Shown here: one piece after another, positions 1 through 7,261 of the stretch
Numbering within the stretch: position 1 is the first letter of the stretch
How the letters are laid out: every line of letters begins with the position of its first letter
Assembly (NCBI GenBank): GCA_009886115.1
Contig: VFJJ01000115.1
Location: 1 to 38,136 of the forward strand
Length of the DNA stretch: 38,136 bases
Direction of reading: 5' to 3'
Source: Actinomycetota bacterium
GTDB taxonomy: Bacteria > Actinomycetota > Acidimicrobiia > IMCC26256 > VFJJ01
Made by a program: the position numbers and the translations under genes
Notes under the pieces: generated by a model
What the model saw: the letters and a program-made list of their open reading frames with translations, nothing else
The model's database searches: none
Told to the model about the DNA's origin: nothing

Positions 1-38
1 CATGTGGCGGGGGCCGGCATGTGGCGGGGGCCGGCATG
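1..38. repeat. 17-bp tandem repeat at the left edge
   Basis: A 17-base unit beginning catgtggcgggg is present twice in a row and followed by a further partial catg. It lies upstream of the first gene, and the array may continue beyond the window edge. The rest of positions 39-168 holds no gene I can support; a purine-rich GGGGGACGGG stretch just before the first start can serve as its ribosome binding site. Confidence 0.7.
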
Positions 39-168
39 CGAAGAACGCGGGAACCTGTGAACCCGTTGGGCGAGTCCCGACAGGGGTGCCCAGCGATGTC
101 AGCACGACCAGGCACGGCGTACGCTCCGTCACGGCTCGGACGATGGTCGATCTGATGGGGGACGGGCG

Positions 169-1875
169 ATGCTCGATCTGGTGGTGCGGGGCGGGCTCGT
201 GGTCGACGGCTCAGGACTCCCGGCGTACCGGGCCGACGTGGGCGTGCATGACGGCCGGATCGTTCGCGTCGGCACCGTTGACACCGACGGCACCGTCGGC
301 ACCGGCACCGAAGCAGCGTGCACCGTCGACGCCACCGGGCGGGTCGTGATCCCCGGGCTGATCGACATCCACACGCACTTCGACGCTCAGCTGAGCTGGG
401 ACGCGACGGCAACCCCGATGCTCGAGCACGGCGTCACCACGGTGGTGACCGGGAACTGCTCGCTCTCGCTCGCGCCACTCCGAGCCGATCAGCGCGGCCG
501 CATGTCACGCATGTTCGGGCAGATCGAGCAACTCCCCCAAGCGCTGTTCGAGGACGGCGTCGACTGGAGCTGGGAGACGTTCGCCGAGTGGATCGCCGTC
601 CGAGAACGCAGTCTGGGCATCAACCTGGCACCGCTCGTGGGGCACAGCGCGCTGCGGATGTACGTGATGGGCGACGATGCCCACGAGCGCGCGGCGACCC
701 CGCGCGAGATCGCCGAGATGCAGGGCGAGCTCGCCCGGGCCCTGGCCGCAGGCGCGGTGGGTCTCAGCGTGAGCTGCGTCGACATCGACGAGACCGGAAA
801 GCCCGTCCCCAGTCGCCTTGCGGCACCCGAGGAGATCGATGCCTTGGCCGAGACGCTCGGGGCGGCGAGCGCGATGTTGCAGATGGTCCCTGAGTACTGG
901 GACGCCACGGCGCTGTGCCAGCGCATCGACGAGCTCGCGGAGCTGTCGATCCGCTACCAGATCCCGACCACGTTCTCGCCGTTGCTCGACCAGACGCCCG
1001 GCCTCGTCGACACCGTGCTCGCCCATCTCGACGCGATCAGCTCGACGGGCGGGCGCATCTACGCGCAGGTGCAGCCGCGCGGGATCGACGTGAACTTCAT
1101 GCTCAGCGAGTGGAACTTCGCCCTGTATCGCTGCTCGGGTTGGTCGCAGGTCCTGCGGATGTCAGACCGCGACGATCAGCTTGGCGCATATGGCGATCCT
1201 GAGATCCGGAGCCGCCTGATCGCGAGCGCCTATCCCAGCGACGACCCCGTCCGCCGCGAGCAGCTCGACACTGCGTACGTGAGCGCGGTCGGCGATCGCT
1301 CGCTGTCGTCGCTGATCGGTCGAAACCTCGCCGACATCGCCCGCGAGCGGGGAGTCACGCCAGCCGAGGCGATGATCGACGTCGCTGTGGCCGACGGGCT
1401 CGAGACCCGCTTCACCAAGCCGCCATCATCGAACTGCGACCCGCAGACCATGGGCCGGATGCTGGGCCATCCGGCCGTGCTCATCGGGGCCTCCGACGCC
1501 GGCGCCCACGTCCGTGGATTCTCGACGTACGGCGACACCGCGGTCGTGCTCGGCGAGCTCGTGCGCGATCGCGCCATGTTCAGCCTCGAGCATGCCGTGA
1601 AACGAATGACGAGCGACCTCGCCGCCGCCTGGAACCTCCCCGACCGTGGGCTGCTCCGGCCGGGATACAAGGCTGACATCACGGTGTTCGACCCGGCGAC
1701 GATCGACCGTGGTGTCGAGGTCGATGTCGCCGACATGCCCACGGGATGTCGACGGTATCTTCGGGGCTCGGTCGGAGTCGACGCAACGATCGTCAACGGG
1801 TGCGTCGCCTGGACCGCTCATGGGGGATACACCACGCACCGGGCCGGTCAGATCGCCTCGCGACGGGTCGCCTGA
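169..1875 (+). CDS. N-acyl-D-amino-acid deacylase-like amidohydrolase
   Basis: A 568-residue metal-dependent amidohydrolase of the D-aminoacylase/dihydroorotase superfamily. The N-terminal beta-sandwich strand (LVVRGGLVVDGSG) is followed by the metal-binding HxH motif in GLIDIHTHFDAQ (His68, His70), a TTVVTGNCS segment with Cys97, and late in the protein GASDAGAH, whose Asp443 is the expected metal or catalytic Asp. The family hydrolyses N-acyl-D-amino acids or cyclic amides in the cytoplasm; the substrate cannot be told from sequence. The ATG start has a purine-rich stretch just upstream. A Gly/Thr/Asp-rich insert at residues 36-48 is encoded by near-repeats of ggcaccg. The gene stands alone, convergent with the nitroreductase. 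Confidence 0.9.
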   Translation: MLDLVVRGGLVVDGSGLPAYRADVGVHDGRIVRVGTVDTDGTVGTGTEAACTVDATGRVVIPGLIDIHTHFDAQLSWDATATPMLEHGVTTVVTGNCSLSLAPLRADQRGRMSRMFGQIEQLPQALFEDGVDWSWETFAEWIAVRERSLGINLAPLVGHSALRMYVMGDDAHERAATPREIAEMQGELARALAAGAVGLSVSCVDIDETGKPVPSRLAAPEEIDALAETLGAASAMLQMVPEYWDATALCQRIDELAELSIRYQIPTTFSPLLDQTPGLVDTVLAHLDAISSTGGRIYAQVQPRGIDVNFMLSEWNFALYRCSGWSQVLRMSDRDDQLGAYGDPEIRSRLIASAYPSDDPVRREQLDTAYVSAVGDRSLSSLIGRNLADIARERGVTPAEAMIDVAVADGLETRFTKPPSSNCDPQTMGRMLGHPAVLIGASDAGAHVRGFSTYGDTAVVLGELVRDRAMFSLEHAVKRMTSDLAAAWNLPDRGLLRPGYKADITVFDPATIDRGVEVDVADMPTGCRRYLRGSVGVDATIVNGCVAWTAHGGYTTHRAGQIASRRVA

Positions 1876-1926
1876 CCGACTCGCCATCGAGTCGGGCGCC
1901 CCGCGCGCGAACGGGTCACGGGCGGG

Positions 1927-2583
1927 TCAGGGGCCCCAGAGGGGTTGGTCGATCTCCCAGCCGACGGGGGTGCCCCACTGGTTGCGGTACGACACCTCGT
2001 GCACGGGACGGCGCGACGCGACGCCCCACTTCCCGGTGGGGTAGCCGAACGTGACGCAACAGGCCATGTTCCAGCCCTCGCCCGTCGGCACACCGAGCAC
2101 GGCGAGCGCGGCGTCGGCTTGGAACAACATCACCGACGTGAGCGCAGAGCCGACGCCCTCGGCCCGGGCCGCGAGCTGCGCCGACCAGATCGCGGGATAG
2201 ATCGAGCCGCCGCTCGAGTCGTGCTGCGAGAATCCCAACAACAGCAGGGGATAGGTCTCGAAGTTGTCGGCGAGGTACTGGGCCGAGCGGCGCATCGTCA
2301 CGAAGGCGACGCTGTCGGGGTGCTCGGGGTCGGCCGCGGCGGCATCGGCCCGGGGCTTGTAAAAGGTCGTCCACAAGGCGCCGAGGCACTCTCGGTAGAT
2401 CGGCCCGAGCCCGGCCTTGACCGCGGGATCGTCGACCAGCATGAAGCGCCAGTTCTGCTGGTTCCCCCCCGAGGGGGCACGAATCGCAGCATCGAGGATC
2501 TCCTGCTGGATCGCCTCGGGAATCGGATCGGGCTTCACCCGGCGCATGGCCCGGGTCGTGTAGAGCGCTTCGAAGACATCCAT
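1927..2583 (-). CDS. nitroreductase family protein
   Basis: A 218-residue FMN-dependent nitroreductase-fold protein. Its N-terminus, VFEALYTTRAMRRVKPDPIP, is the usual arginine-bearing FMN phosphate-binding start, and APSGGNQQNWRF near residues 37-48 is the second FMN-contact motif. Such enzymes reduce nitroaromatics, quinones or enones with NAD(P)H; the actual substrate is unknown. The ATG start lies 47 bp from the divergent VOC gene. A CATTGT hexamer ends 7 nt before the start on the minus strand, so the mRNA may be leaderless. The protein ends at DQPLWGP, convergent with the amidohydrolase. Confidence 0.88.
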   Translation of the reverse strand: MDVFEALYTTRAMRRVKPDPIPEAIQQEILDAAIRAPSGGNQQNWRFMLVDDPAVKAGLGPIYRECLGALWTTFYKPRADAAAADPEHPDSVAFVTMRRSAQYLADNFETYPLLLLGFSQHDSSGGSIYPAIWSAQLAARAEGVGSALTSVMLFQADAALAVLGVPTGEGWNMACCVTFGYPTGKWGVASRRPVHEVSYRNQWGTPVGWEIDQPLWGP

Positions 2584-2630
2584 GGCCCCGACAATGGCAC
2601 ATCAGGTGCCCCGGAGGCGAGGATGAGCCC

Positions 2631-3149
2631 ATGTCGAACCCGAACACCGGCGCCGCTATCGCGCACATCTGGCCGGGCCTGTTCCAACAGGCCTTCGTGG
2701 TCGCCGATCTCGACCACGCCATGAAGACCTTCACCGAGCAGCTCGGGGTGCCCCGCTGGCTGGTGATGCCCGACACGCCGTCGACGTTGCAGACGCCGAC
2801 GGGCACGGTCGAGGTCGGCTGGCACCTGGCCTTCGGTTACTGCGGCGACACCCAGATCGAGCTGATCGAGCCGGTGTCGGGGCCGTCGCACCACGCCGGG
2901 TTCCTCGCCGAACGGGGAGGCGGCCCGCACCATCTCGGCTACCTCGTCACCGATCCGGCGATCGCGGATGCCGCGGCCGATGCCTTCGAGGCCGCCGGCG
3001 TCGCGTGCCTGTTCCGCATCGACATGCCCGACGGGATGATCGTCCGGTACTTCGACACCTCGCCGTTGCTCACCGAGGTGATCCTCGACGGCCCCGAGGC
3101 GTCGTTCTCGGCCATGTGCTCAGCACTCCACGATGGGCTGATCCCGTGA
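2631..3149 (+). CDS. VOC (glyoxalase/bleomycin resistance) family protein
   Basis: A 172-residue vicinal-oxygen-chelate protein. The first beta-alpha-beta module begins FQQAFVVADLDHAMKTFTEQLG; the second contains HHLGYLVTD and ends in VRYFDTSPLLTEVIL. The layout resembles methylmalonyl-CoA epimerase-like or ring-cleavage dioxygenase-like single-chain VOC proteins, which bind a divalent metal through His and Glu side chains. Its stop overlaps the start of the next gene by 4 bp (GTGA), so the two are almost certainly co-translated and may act on the same keto acid or CoA intermediate. The substrate is not identifiable. A GGAGG lies about 14 nt before the ATG, rather far for a ribosome binding site. 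Confidence 0.85.
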   Translation: MSNPNTGAAIAHIWPGLFQQAFVVADLDHAMKTFTEQLGVPRWLVMPDTPSTLQTPTGTVEVGWHLAFGYCGDTQIELIEPVSGPSHHAGFLAERGGGPHHLGYLVTDPAIADAAADAFEAAGVACLFRIDMPDGMIVRYFDTSPLLTEVILDGPEASFSAMCSALHDGLIP

Positions 3150-4069
3150 CCGCCGCCGCGCCCGGCGCCGCGGCCCCGATCATCATCGAGGCGGCGATCA
3201 ACGGTGTCACCCGTCCCGAGCGCAATCCCCATGTGCCGCTTGCTCCCGAAGACATTCGTCGTGCGGCCGGCGCGTGCTACGACGGCGGCGCCTCGGTGGT
3301 CCATGCCCACCACGACGAGTTCGGCCTCCCGGCCGAGGTGGGCGCGGCCCGGTACGCCGAGGCCTGGGCGCCGCTGGTTGCCGAGCGCCCCGATGCCTTG
3401 TGGTACCCCACGATCGGCAGCGGGCCGACGATGGCCGACAAGCTCGCGCACATCGAGCCGCTCGTCGCCACTGCCGGATTGCGCATCGGGCTCGTCGACC
3501 CGGGTTGCATGAACCTCACCTGGGCCGACGACGACGGTCTCCCGGCGCGTGAGAGCCATCCGTACGTGAACTCGATCGCCGACATCCGGTACGCGTTCGA
3601 GCTCTGCGAGCGGCTCGAGCTGGGCCCGTCGATCGCGATCTACGAGCCCGGCTGGCTCAACAACACGTTGGCGTTCTGGCGTCGCGGTCGGCTGCCTCGG
3701 GGCGCCATGCTCAAGCTGTACTTCGGCGGGCCCAACGGGTACTTCGCGAGAGGGCGCGGCGTCTCTTTCGGCCTCGCCCCCACAGCGAAGGCGCTCGATG
3801 CCTACCTCGAGATGCTCGAGGGCTGCCCGTTGCCGTGGTCGGTCACGGTCATGGGCGGCGACATCCTCCGCAGCCCGGCGTGCCGGATGGCGGTGATGGC
3901 CGGCGGCCATCTCCACGTGGGCCTCGAAGACCATTGGAGCGATGATCCGGCCCGGGCCCATCTCACCAATGAAGCGCTCGTAGCCGAGGCCGTCGAGATC
4001 GCCGCCAGTTGCGGACGGCGTCCGGCGACGTGCGCGGAAGCCGCCGAGATCCTCGACCTTCCGCGGTGA
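3146..4069 (+). CDS. BKACE family beta-keto acid cleavage enzyme (DUF849)
   Basis: A 307-residue TIM-barrel protein of the 3-keto-5-aminohexanoate cleavage enzyme family. These zinc enzymes condense a beta-keto acid with acetyl-CoA to give acetoacetate and a new CoA ester. Family features visible are IIIEAAINGVTRPERNPHVP at the N-terminus (Glu14), the metal-binding strand SVVHAHHDEFG (His53, His55), LKLYFGGPNGY, and the C-terminal GGHLHVGLED. I chose the GTG at 3146 because it overlaps the preceding stop as GTGA and starts the recognisable domain; the open frame further upstream is a shadow of the VOC gene. The real keto acid substrate is unknown; the VOC partner may supply or epimerise it. 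Confidence 0.88.
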   Translation: MTAAAPGAAAPIIIEAAINGVTRPERNPHVPLAPEDIRRAAGACYDGGASVVHAHHDEFGLPAEVGAARYAEAWAPLVAERPDALWYPTIGSGPTMADKLAHIEPLVATAGLRIGLVDPGCMNLTWADDDGLPARESHPYVNSIADIRYAFELCERLELGPSIAIYEPGWLNNTLAFWRRGRLPRGAMLKLYFGGPNGYFARGRGVSFGLAPTAKALDAYLEMLEGCPLPWSVTVMGGDILRSPACRMAVMAGGHLHVGLEDHWSDDPARAHLTNEALVAEAVEIAASCGRRPATCAEAAEILDLPR

Positions 4070-4081
4070 CGCTGTGCCCGT

Positions 4082-4702
4082 TCACGCGCCAGGGGTGAAC
4101 TCGACCAGCCCCAGGACGCCCTCGCCGCCAGCCACCTTCTCCTCGCCGACGAGCCCGACGCCCGGTGCGTCGTACTTGTGCTCGATGGTGTCGGGCTCCA
4201 GCGGACTCCAGTCCTCGGTCTCCACCACGGCATCGAAGACGCCTGCGGGAACGGTCCTCGACTCGGTGACGCTCAGGATCTCGAACATGTCCTCGGCCTT
4301 GCCCTCGTAGTACTCCTGGCGGAATGCCGCACCAGCGCTCGGTTGGGCGGGCATCACGATCCCCGGCACCGCGCCGTCGACAGTCGAGATCCCCATCACC
4401 AGCTTGCGCTCCTCGAGCACGGTGACCTCGACGCGCTCGGTCTCGCCGTCGCTCTCACCGACGAGCACCCAACGGGACCCGGGTAGGAACGGCAGGTACG
4501 GGTTGTCGATGCGATCGACGAAGTTGGCCGGGTCGATGACGGGGGCGTAGACGCCGCCGTCGCCCGGATCGACGACGGGAGCTGCGTCTTGCGTGGACGA
4601 CGTCGAGTCGTCGTCGCCGCAACTCGTGAGCCCGGCAGCAGCGCCGATCGCGGCGAGTGTCACGAGCATGATCCGGGCGGAGAGGTTCGCTCTCGTTGAC
4701 AT
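4082..4702 (-). CDS. putative lipoprotein, internally shortened
   Basis: A 206-residue predicted lipoprotein. A hydrophobic signal (residues 10-27) ends in the lipobox LTSC with Cys28, followed by an Asp/Ser-rich linker. The mature domain starts DRIDNPYLPFLPGSRW and contains PGIVMPAQP, FRQEYYEGKAEDM and HKYDAPGVGLV. From memory, this resembles a widespread secreted family (NPY.PL.PG..W start) whose members carry about 50 more residues with a DWYAQD..GNVWYFGE block between the MG(I/V) strand and the PGIVMPA strand. Here the two strands are joined directly near residues 104-112. AAGGAGCAGCC before the ATG is a good ribosome binding site. It converges on the BKACE gene. Function unknown. Confidence 0.75.
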   Translation of the reverse strand: MSTRANLSARIMLVTLAAIGAAAGLTSCGDDDSTSSTQDAAPVVDPGDGGVYAPVIDPANFVDRIDNPYLPFLPGSRWVLVGESDGETERVEVTVLEERKLVMGISTVDGAVPGIVMPAQPSAGAAFRQEYYEGKAEDMFEILSVTESRTVPAGVFDAVVETEDWSPLEPDTIEHKYDAPGVGLVGEEKVAGGEGVLGLVEFTPGA

Positions 4703-4835
4703 GGCTGCTCCTTGGCGCAGGGTGAACGCCGGTGCCCGTGTGGTGGGTGTGATACCGGGTCGATGGTGCGCCGTAGCGCCTGAACGGCGCCTGAACGTGT
4801 GCCGGACGGGGGTCGGATCGGCGGGGCTGGCCGGA

Positions 4836-4841
4836 TAGTGT
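4836..4841 (+). promoter_or_regulatory. -10-like box, putative leaderless start of arsC-like gene
   Basis: TAGTGT lies 8 nt before the ATG at 4850, placing the expected transcription start at or next to the A of ATG. No ribosome binding site is visible, which fits a leaderless mRNA. A TAGTGT hexamer also occurs in the likely subtilase promoter. No good -35 box is evident. Confidence 0.45.
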
Positions 4842-4849
4842 CTGCGACC

Positions 4850-5221
4850 ATGACGAGCACGAGCGGGTCGACACCGGAGCTGATCGTCTTCCACAACCCC
4901 GGCTGAGGTCAGTCGCGGGGTGTGGTCGACATCCTGAAAGAGCGGGGCATCGAGTTCGGTGTGGTCCAGTACCTGAAGGACGTCCCCGGACGTGAGGTCT
5001 ACGAGCGCATGCTCGATCTGCTGGCTGACCCGCCGGCCGATCTCGTCCGCAAGGACAAGCGCTTCGCTGAGCTGGGCCTGATCGCCGACGATTACACGAC
5101 CCGAGAGTCGGTCGTCGAGCTCCTGCTCGTCCACCCTGAGCTGATGCAGCGTCCCGTCATCTTCCGCGGCGACCGTGCTGTGCTGGCCCGTCCCTCCGAG
5201 AAGGTGCTCGAGCTGTTTTGA
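4850..5221 (+). CDS. arsC: ArsC-type reductase, predicted selenoprotein (Sec19 = TGA 4904-4906)
   Basis: Read through the in-frame TGA at 4904-4906, this gives a 123-residue ArsC/Spx-family protein, close to the family length. The N-terminus ELIVFHNPG-Sec-GQSRG aligns with the family motif HNPxCxxSR, so Sec19 falls exactly on the catalytic cysteine. The three substrate-binding arginines of the E. coli type all have counterparts: Arg67 in LVRKDKRF, Arg101 in MQRPVIF and Arg114 in ARPSE. The family uses glutathione or glutaredoxin to reduce arsenate, though several members have other thiol-redox roles. A stop at TGA would leave an 18-residue peptide. A downstream hairpin (4916-4936) suits a bacterial SECIS. 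Alternatives are a pseudogene or a sequencing error; the intact arginines and hairpin argue against both. Confidence 0.85.
4907..4936 (+). promoter_or_regulatory. putative bacterial SECIS element of the arsC-like gene
   Basis: Just after the TGA, bases 4916-4923 can pair with 4929-4936 as 8 pairs (two of them G-U), leaving the apical loop GGUCG at 4924-4928. The loop begins 18 nt after the last base of the TGA and starts with GG. The E. coli fdhF SECIS also has a GGUC loop, at nearly the same distance. SelB binds such loops to deliver Sec-tRNA. The pairing was found by eye; no folding energy was computed. Confidence 0.6.
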
Positions 5222-5262
5222 TGTGACCCTCGGCGCTCGGGCCCGGCGTGGCCCGCCGTCGC

Positions 5263-5607
5263 TCAGCTGGGCTCGTCAGTTGCGGGACGGGGTCGTAGGT
5301 CGTCGTCGGGGAGGCAGGGCAGCCCCTCGACGTACGTGGCGAGCTCGGCCATGACGCGGGCGGAGCGGGTGTCGAAGATGGTGGCGCGCATCTCGCTGAA
5401 GGTTCCGTCGACGATGGCCGTGCGGCTGGCGTCGAGCTGCCCGCGGAGATACTCCCAGTCGTCCCGCAAAGCCACGGGGACGTTCGAGATGCTCCGCTCG
5501 AGCACCCGATCCGCGAGTGTCAGCGCATCGGCCTGAGCTTCGACGAGCTCGCCGGGGTCCGCCATCTGCTCGAGCGACCCTGTCCCGTCGAAGGCTCCGA
5601 GGGCCAC
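5263..5607 (-). CDS. hypothetical protein, about 114 residues
   Basis: I do not recognise a family. The reading frame encodes an apparently helical, acidic protein with segments such as EQMADPGELVEAQADALTLA, DDWEYLRGQLDASRTAI, FDTRSARVMAELATYVEGLP and an Arg/Pro-containing tail. Amino acid use looks like real coding, unlike the Arg-rich shadow frames. The start is uncertain: GTG at 5607 is the first plausible codon, but no ribosome binding site precedes it, and the ATG in EQMADPG is another option. It converges on the arsC-like gene and diverges from the NifU-like gene. Confidence 0.5.
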   Translation of the reverse strand: MALGAFDGTGSLEQMADPGELVEAQADALTLADRVLERSISNVPVALRDDWEYLRGQLDASRTAIVDGTFSEMRATIFDTRSARVMAELATYVEGLPCLPDDDLRPRPATDEPS

Positions 5608-5685
5608 GAGCTGATGACGAGCGGGGCCCGACCTGCGCCGATGCAGCCCCCGGTGACGTCTCGGGCTGCGGTCGCCGATGTTGCC

Positions 5686-5691
5686 TATGAT
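5686..5691 (+). promoter_or_regulatory. -10-like box upstream of NifU-like gene
   Basis: TATGAT is an unusually good -10 hexamer for this GC-rich DNA. It lies about 80 bp before the ATG at 5773 and after the divergent hypothetical gene. No convincing -35 box stands at the standard distance. Confidence 0.35.
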
Positions 5692-5772
5692 CGCCCCCCG
5701 GTCGGTGCGCAGCTCGGGCACGCGATTGCGAGCGCGTCGAATCGGCCCGAGGCAACCAGCGAGGAGTCGGCG

Positions 5773-6039
5773 ATGCCCAGGATCGAGGATCTCGGAACGC
5801 CCTACGAGGTGGCGTTCAACGACGTGCGGGCGCTGGTGCGGCCCGACGGAGCCGACTTCGAGGTCGTCGAAATCGACACCGAGACCGGCACGGTCCACCT
5901 CAAGCTGGTGCTCGAAGGCGCCAACTGCGAGGAGTGCGTGATGCCCGTCGACATCCTCCAGGCCATCGCCCGTGACGTGATGTCGCGCCAGGTCCCGTCG
6001 ATCCGGGCGGTCACCATCGACGATCCCCGGGCCGACTGA
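5773..6039 (+). CDS. NifU-like small CxxC protein
   Basis: An 88-residue protein resembling the C-terminal NifU/Nfu domain, which binds or transfers Fe-S clusters through a CxxC pair. The core is VHLKLVLEGANCEECVMP (Cys52 and Cys55), followed by a helix DILQAIARDVM and a closing strand PSIRAVTIDD. The N-terminal 30 residues are shorter and different from classical Nfu, so a cluster-carrier role is an inference. GAGGAG shortly before the ATG supports the start; the frame upstream is open but not conserved-looking. It lies between two redox genes with predicted selenocysteine. Confidence 0.65.
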   Translation: MPRIEDLGTPYEVAFNDVRALVRPDGADFEVVEIDTETGTVHLKLVLEGANCEECVMPVDILQAIARDVMSRQVPSIRAVTIDDPRAD

Positions 6040-6222
6040 CGGACCGGTCGGTCACCCGTCACCGGGGAGGCGCCTGCCGTCCGCTGCTCTCGTCCGCTGC
6101 TCCGCCGGTCTGTTGTCTGTGTGGTTGATGTTGTCAGTGTTGCTCATGACATGATCTGACGGTGTATGGTGGCGATGGCGGCGTGTGCCGTGTTCGGAGC
6201 GGACCGCCCGGAGGGGTGACGC
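6040..6222. other. intergenic stretch between NifU-like and small membrane protein genes
   Basis: No gene is supported in these 183 bases. The stretch is less GC-rich than its surroundings around 6110-6170 and contains ttgatgttgtcagtg and tcatgacatgatctga. It probably holds the promoter for the downstream gene pair, but no clean -35/-10 pair stands out. GGAGGGGTGACGC before the GTG at 6223 is the ribosome binding site. Confidence 0.4.
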
Positions 6223-6519
6223 GTGCACTCGAGCTTGAAGCTGAAATCGGTGCTGGTCTGGCTGATCATCGGATATGTCGGTTACCTCATCTGGAACCAG
6301 CCCGGCTTCTCGGGCGGCGACATCGGCACGTTCGTGGGCAAGACCTGGGGCCTGGCCGGAGATGTGCTCTCGAAGTTCGGTGACTTCATCGGCAACCTCA
6401 ACGAGTCGACCGACACCCCGTCGAACCCCACGATCGGATCGCCAGCGAGCGCCACGATCGCAACCACCATCACCACGCTCCAGGCGGCGATCTTCACGAC
6501 GACGACCCTGGTTCCGTAA
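6223..6519 (+). CDS. small single-pass membrane protein with Thr-rich tail
   Basis: A 98-residue protein starting at GTG, preceded by GGAGG. Residues 8-24 (KSVLVWLIIGYVGYLIW) form one transmembrane helix after a short basic N-terminus. A Gly-rich segment with two short amphipathic stretches follows (FVGKTWGLAGDVLSKFGDFI), then an extracellular-type Ser/Thr/Pro-rich tail ending in TTTTLVP. No family recognised. It lies 14 bp upstream of the PH-domain membrane protein and is probably co-transcribed with it. Confidence 0.7.
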   Translation: MHSSLKLKSVLVWLIIGYVGYLIWNQPGFSGGDIGTFVGKTWGLAGDVLSKFGDFIGNLNESTDTPSNPTIGSPASATIATTITTLQAAIFTTTTLVP

Positions 6520-6533
6520 CGGCCGGGACTCGG

Positions 6534-7160
6534 ATGCGTCCGACGCTGCGAGAGCCGGAGCTGTCAGGCAACCGGGACGGGCGCTTCGGGGCCCTGCTCG
6601 ACGACATCCTGCGGTTCTACGGATTCCAGACCCCCGACGAGATCGTCGACGGCCACCTCGCTGTCGGCGGCCAGCGTCCCGAGCGCCACATCCTCACCGA
6701 ACGCCCGAACCCGATCGGGTTGTTCATCAACCGTCGCTTCACGATCGCGTTTCTCGTCGGTCTCGTGCTGCTTCTCGGGGCCGGCCCCGGGACTCCGCGG
6801 CTCGTCGGCGCGCTGGTGATGGTCGCTCTCGCCCTGATCTGGACGTCCAAGTACGTGGCGCTGCACTACACGAGGTACGTGATCACCTCGCTCCGGGTGC
6901 TGCGGGTCTCGGGCGTCTTCGGGCGCAAGGCCGACTGGATCCCCTGGATGCGCGTCACCGAGGTCTCGTTCCATCAGAACGTGATCCATCGGCTCGTGCG
7001 GCTGGGCTCGATCCGCATCGACTCGGCGAACGACATCGACACGCTCAAGGAGCTCACCGACATCCGCAACCCGGGCGACTTCCACCGGCGCTTGGCCCAT
7101 GTGGTGAGCGGATTCCAGAAGCACTCCACGTTCGACCTCGACGCCGTGGTCGGCGACTAG
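6534..7160 (+). CDS. bacterial PH-domain membrane protein
   Basis: A 208-residue protein with a soluble N-terminal segment (1-60), two hydrophobic segments near 69-84 and 89-105, and a C-terminal bacterial pleckstrin-homology (YdbS/bPH2-like) domain from about 110. Typical elements are HYTRYVITSLRVLRVSGVFGRKADWIPW and the strand RLGSIRIDSANDIDT. The N-terminal LDDILRFYGFQTPDEIVDG looks like an added regulatory segment. The domain is common in actinobacterial membrane proteins of unknown role. It is transcribed with the small membrane protein before it and followed by a long hairpin. Confidence 0.8.
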   Translation: MRPTLREPELSGNRDGRFGALLDDILRFYGFQTPDEIVDGHLAVGGQRPERHILTERPNPIGLFINRRFTIAFLVGLVLLLGAGPGTPRLVGALVMVALALIWTSKYVALHYTRYVITSLRVLRVSGVFGRKADWIPWMRVTEVSFHQNVIHRLVRLGSIRIDSANDIDTLKELTDIRNPGDFHRRLAHVVSGFQKHSTFDLDAVVGD

Positions 7161-7171
7161 ATCGTGCCCGA

Positions 7172-7235
7172 CTTCCTCCGCAAATTTGCGCGGAAATGCG
7201 CTCGGGGTGCGCACTTCCGCGCAAATTTCGGGAAG
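7172..7235. terminator. long palindrome after the PH-domain gene (terminator or palindromic repeat)
   Basis: The arms 7182-7201 and 7209-7228 pair over 20 bases with one mismatch around a 7-base loop. Further pairing outside (7178-7180 with 7229-7231, or CTTCC 7172-7176 with GGAAG 7231-7235) lengthens it. The AAATTTGCGCGG core is markedly AT-richer than its surroundings. It lies 11 bp after one stop and 26 bp before the next ATG. There is no T-run, so it may be a factor-independent terminator of the actinobacterial type or a dispersed palindromic repeat. Confidence 0.6.
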
Positions 7236-7249
7236 GGTGGCTCGGCCGG

Positions 7250-7255
7250 TAGCGT
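7250..7255 (+). promoter_or_regulatory. -10-like box, leaderless start of CMD gene
   Basis: TAGCGT sits 6 nt before the ATG at 7262 and no ribosome binding site is present, matching the TANNNT plus short-spacer pattern seen at other starts in this window. Confidence 0.4.
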
Positions 7256-7261
7256 GGGCCG

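Noticed and set aside
1-349. ORF beginning at position 2
   Set aside because: Arg/Ser/Thr-rich with no family resemblance and overlapping the amidohydrolase; likely a shadow.
4922-5221. Stand-alone 99-residue ORF starting at GTG 4922
   Set aside because: It lacks the first strand and active-site loop of ArsC. The upstream frame through TGA restores them exactly, so this is better read as the second part of a selenoprotein gene.
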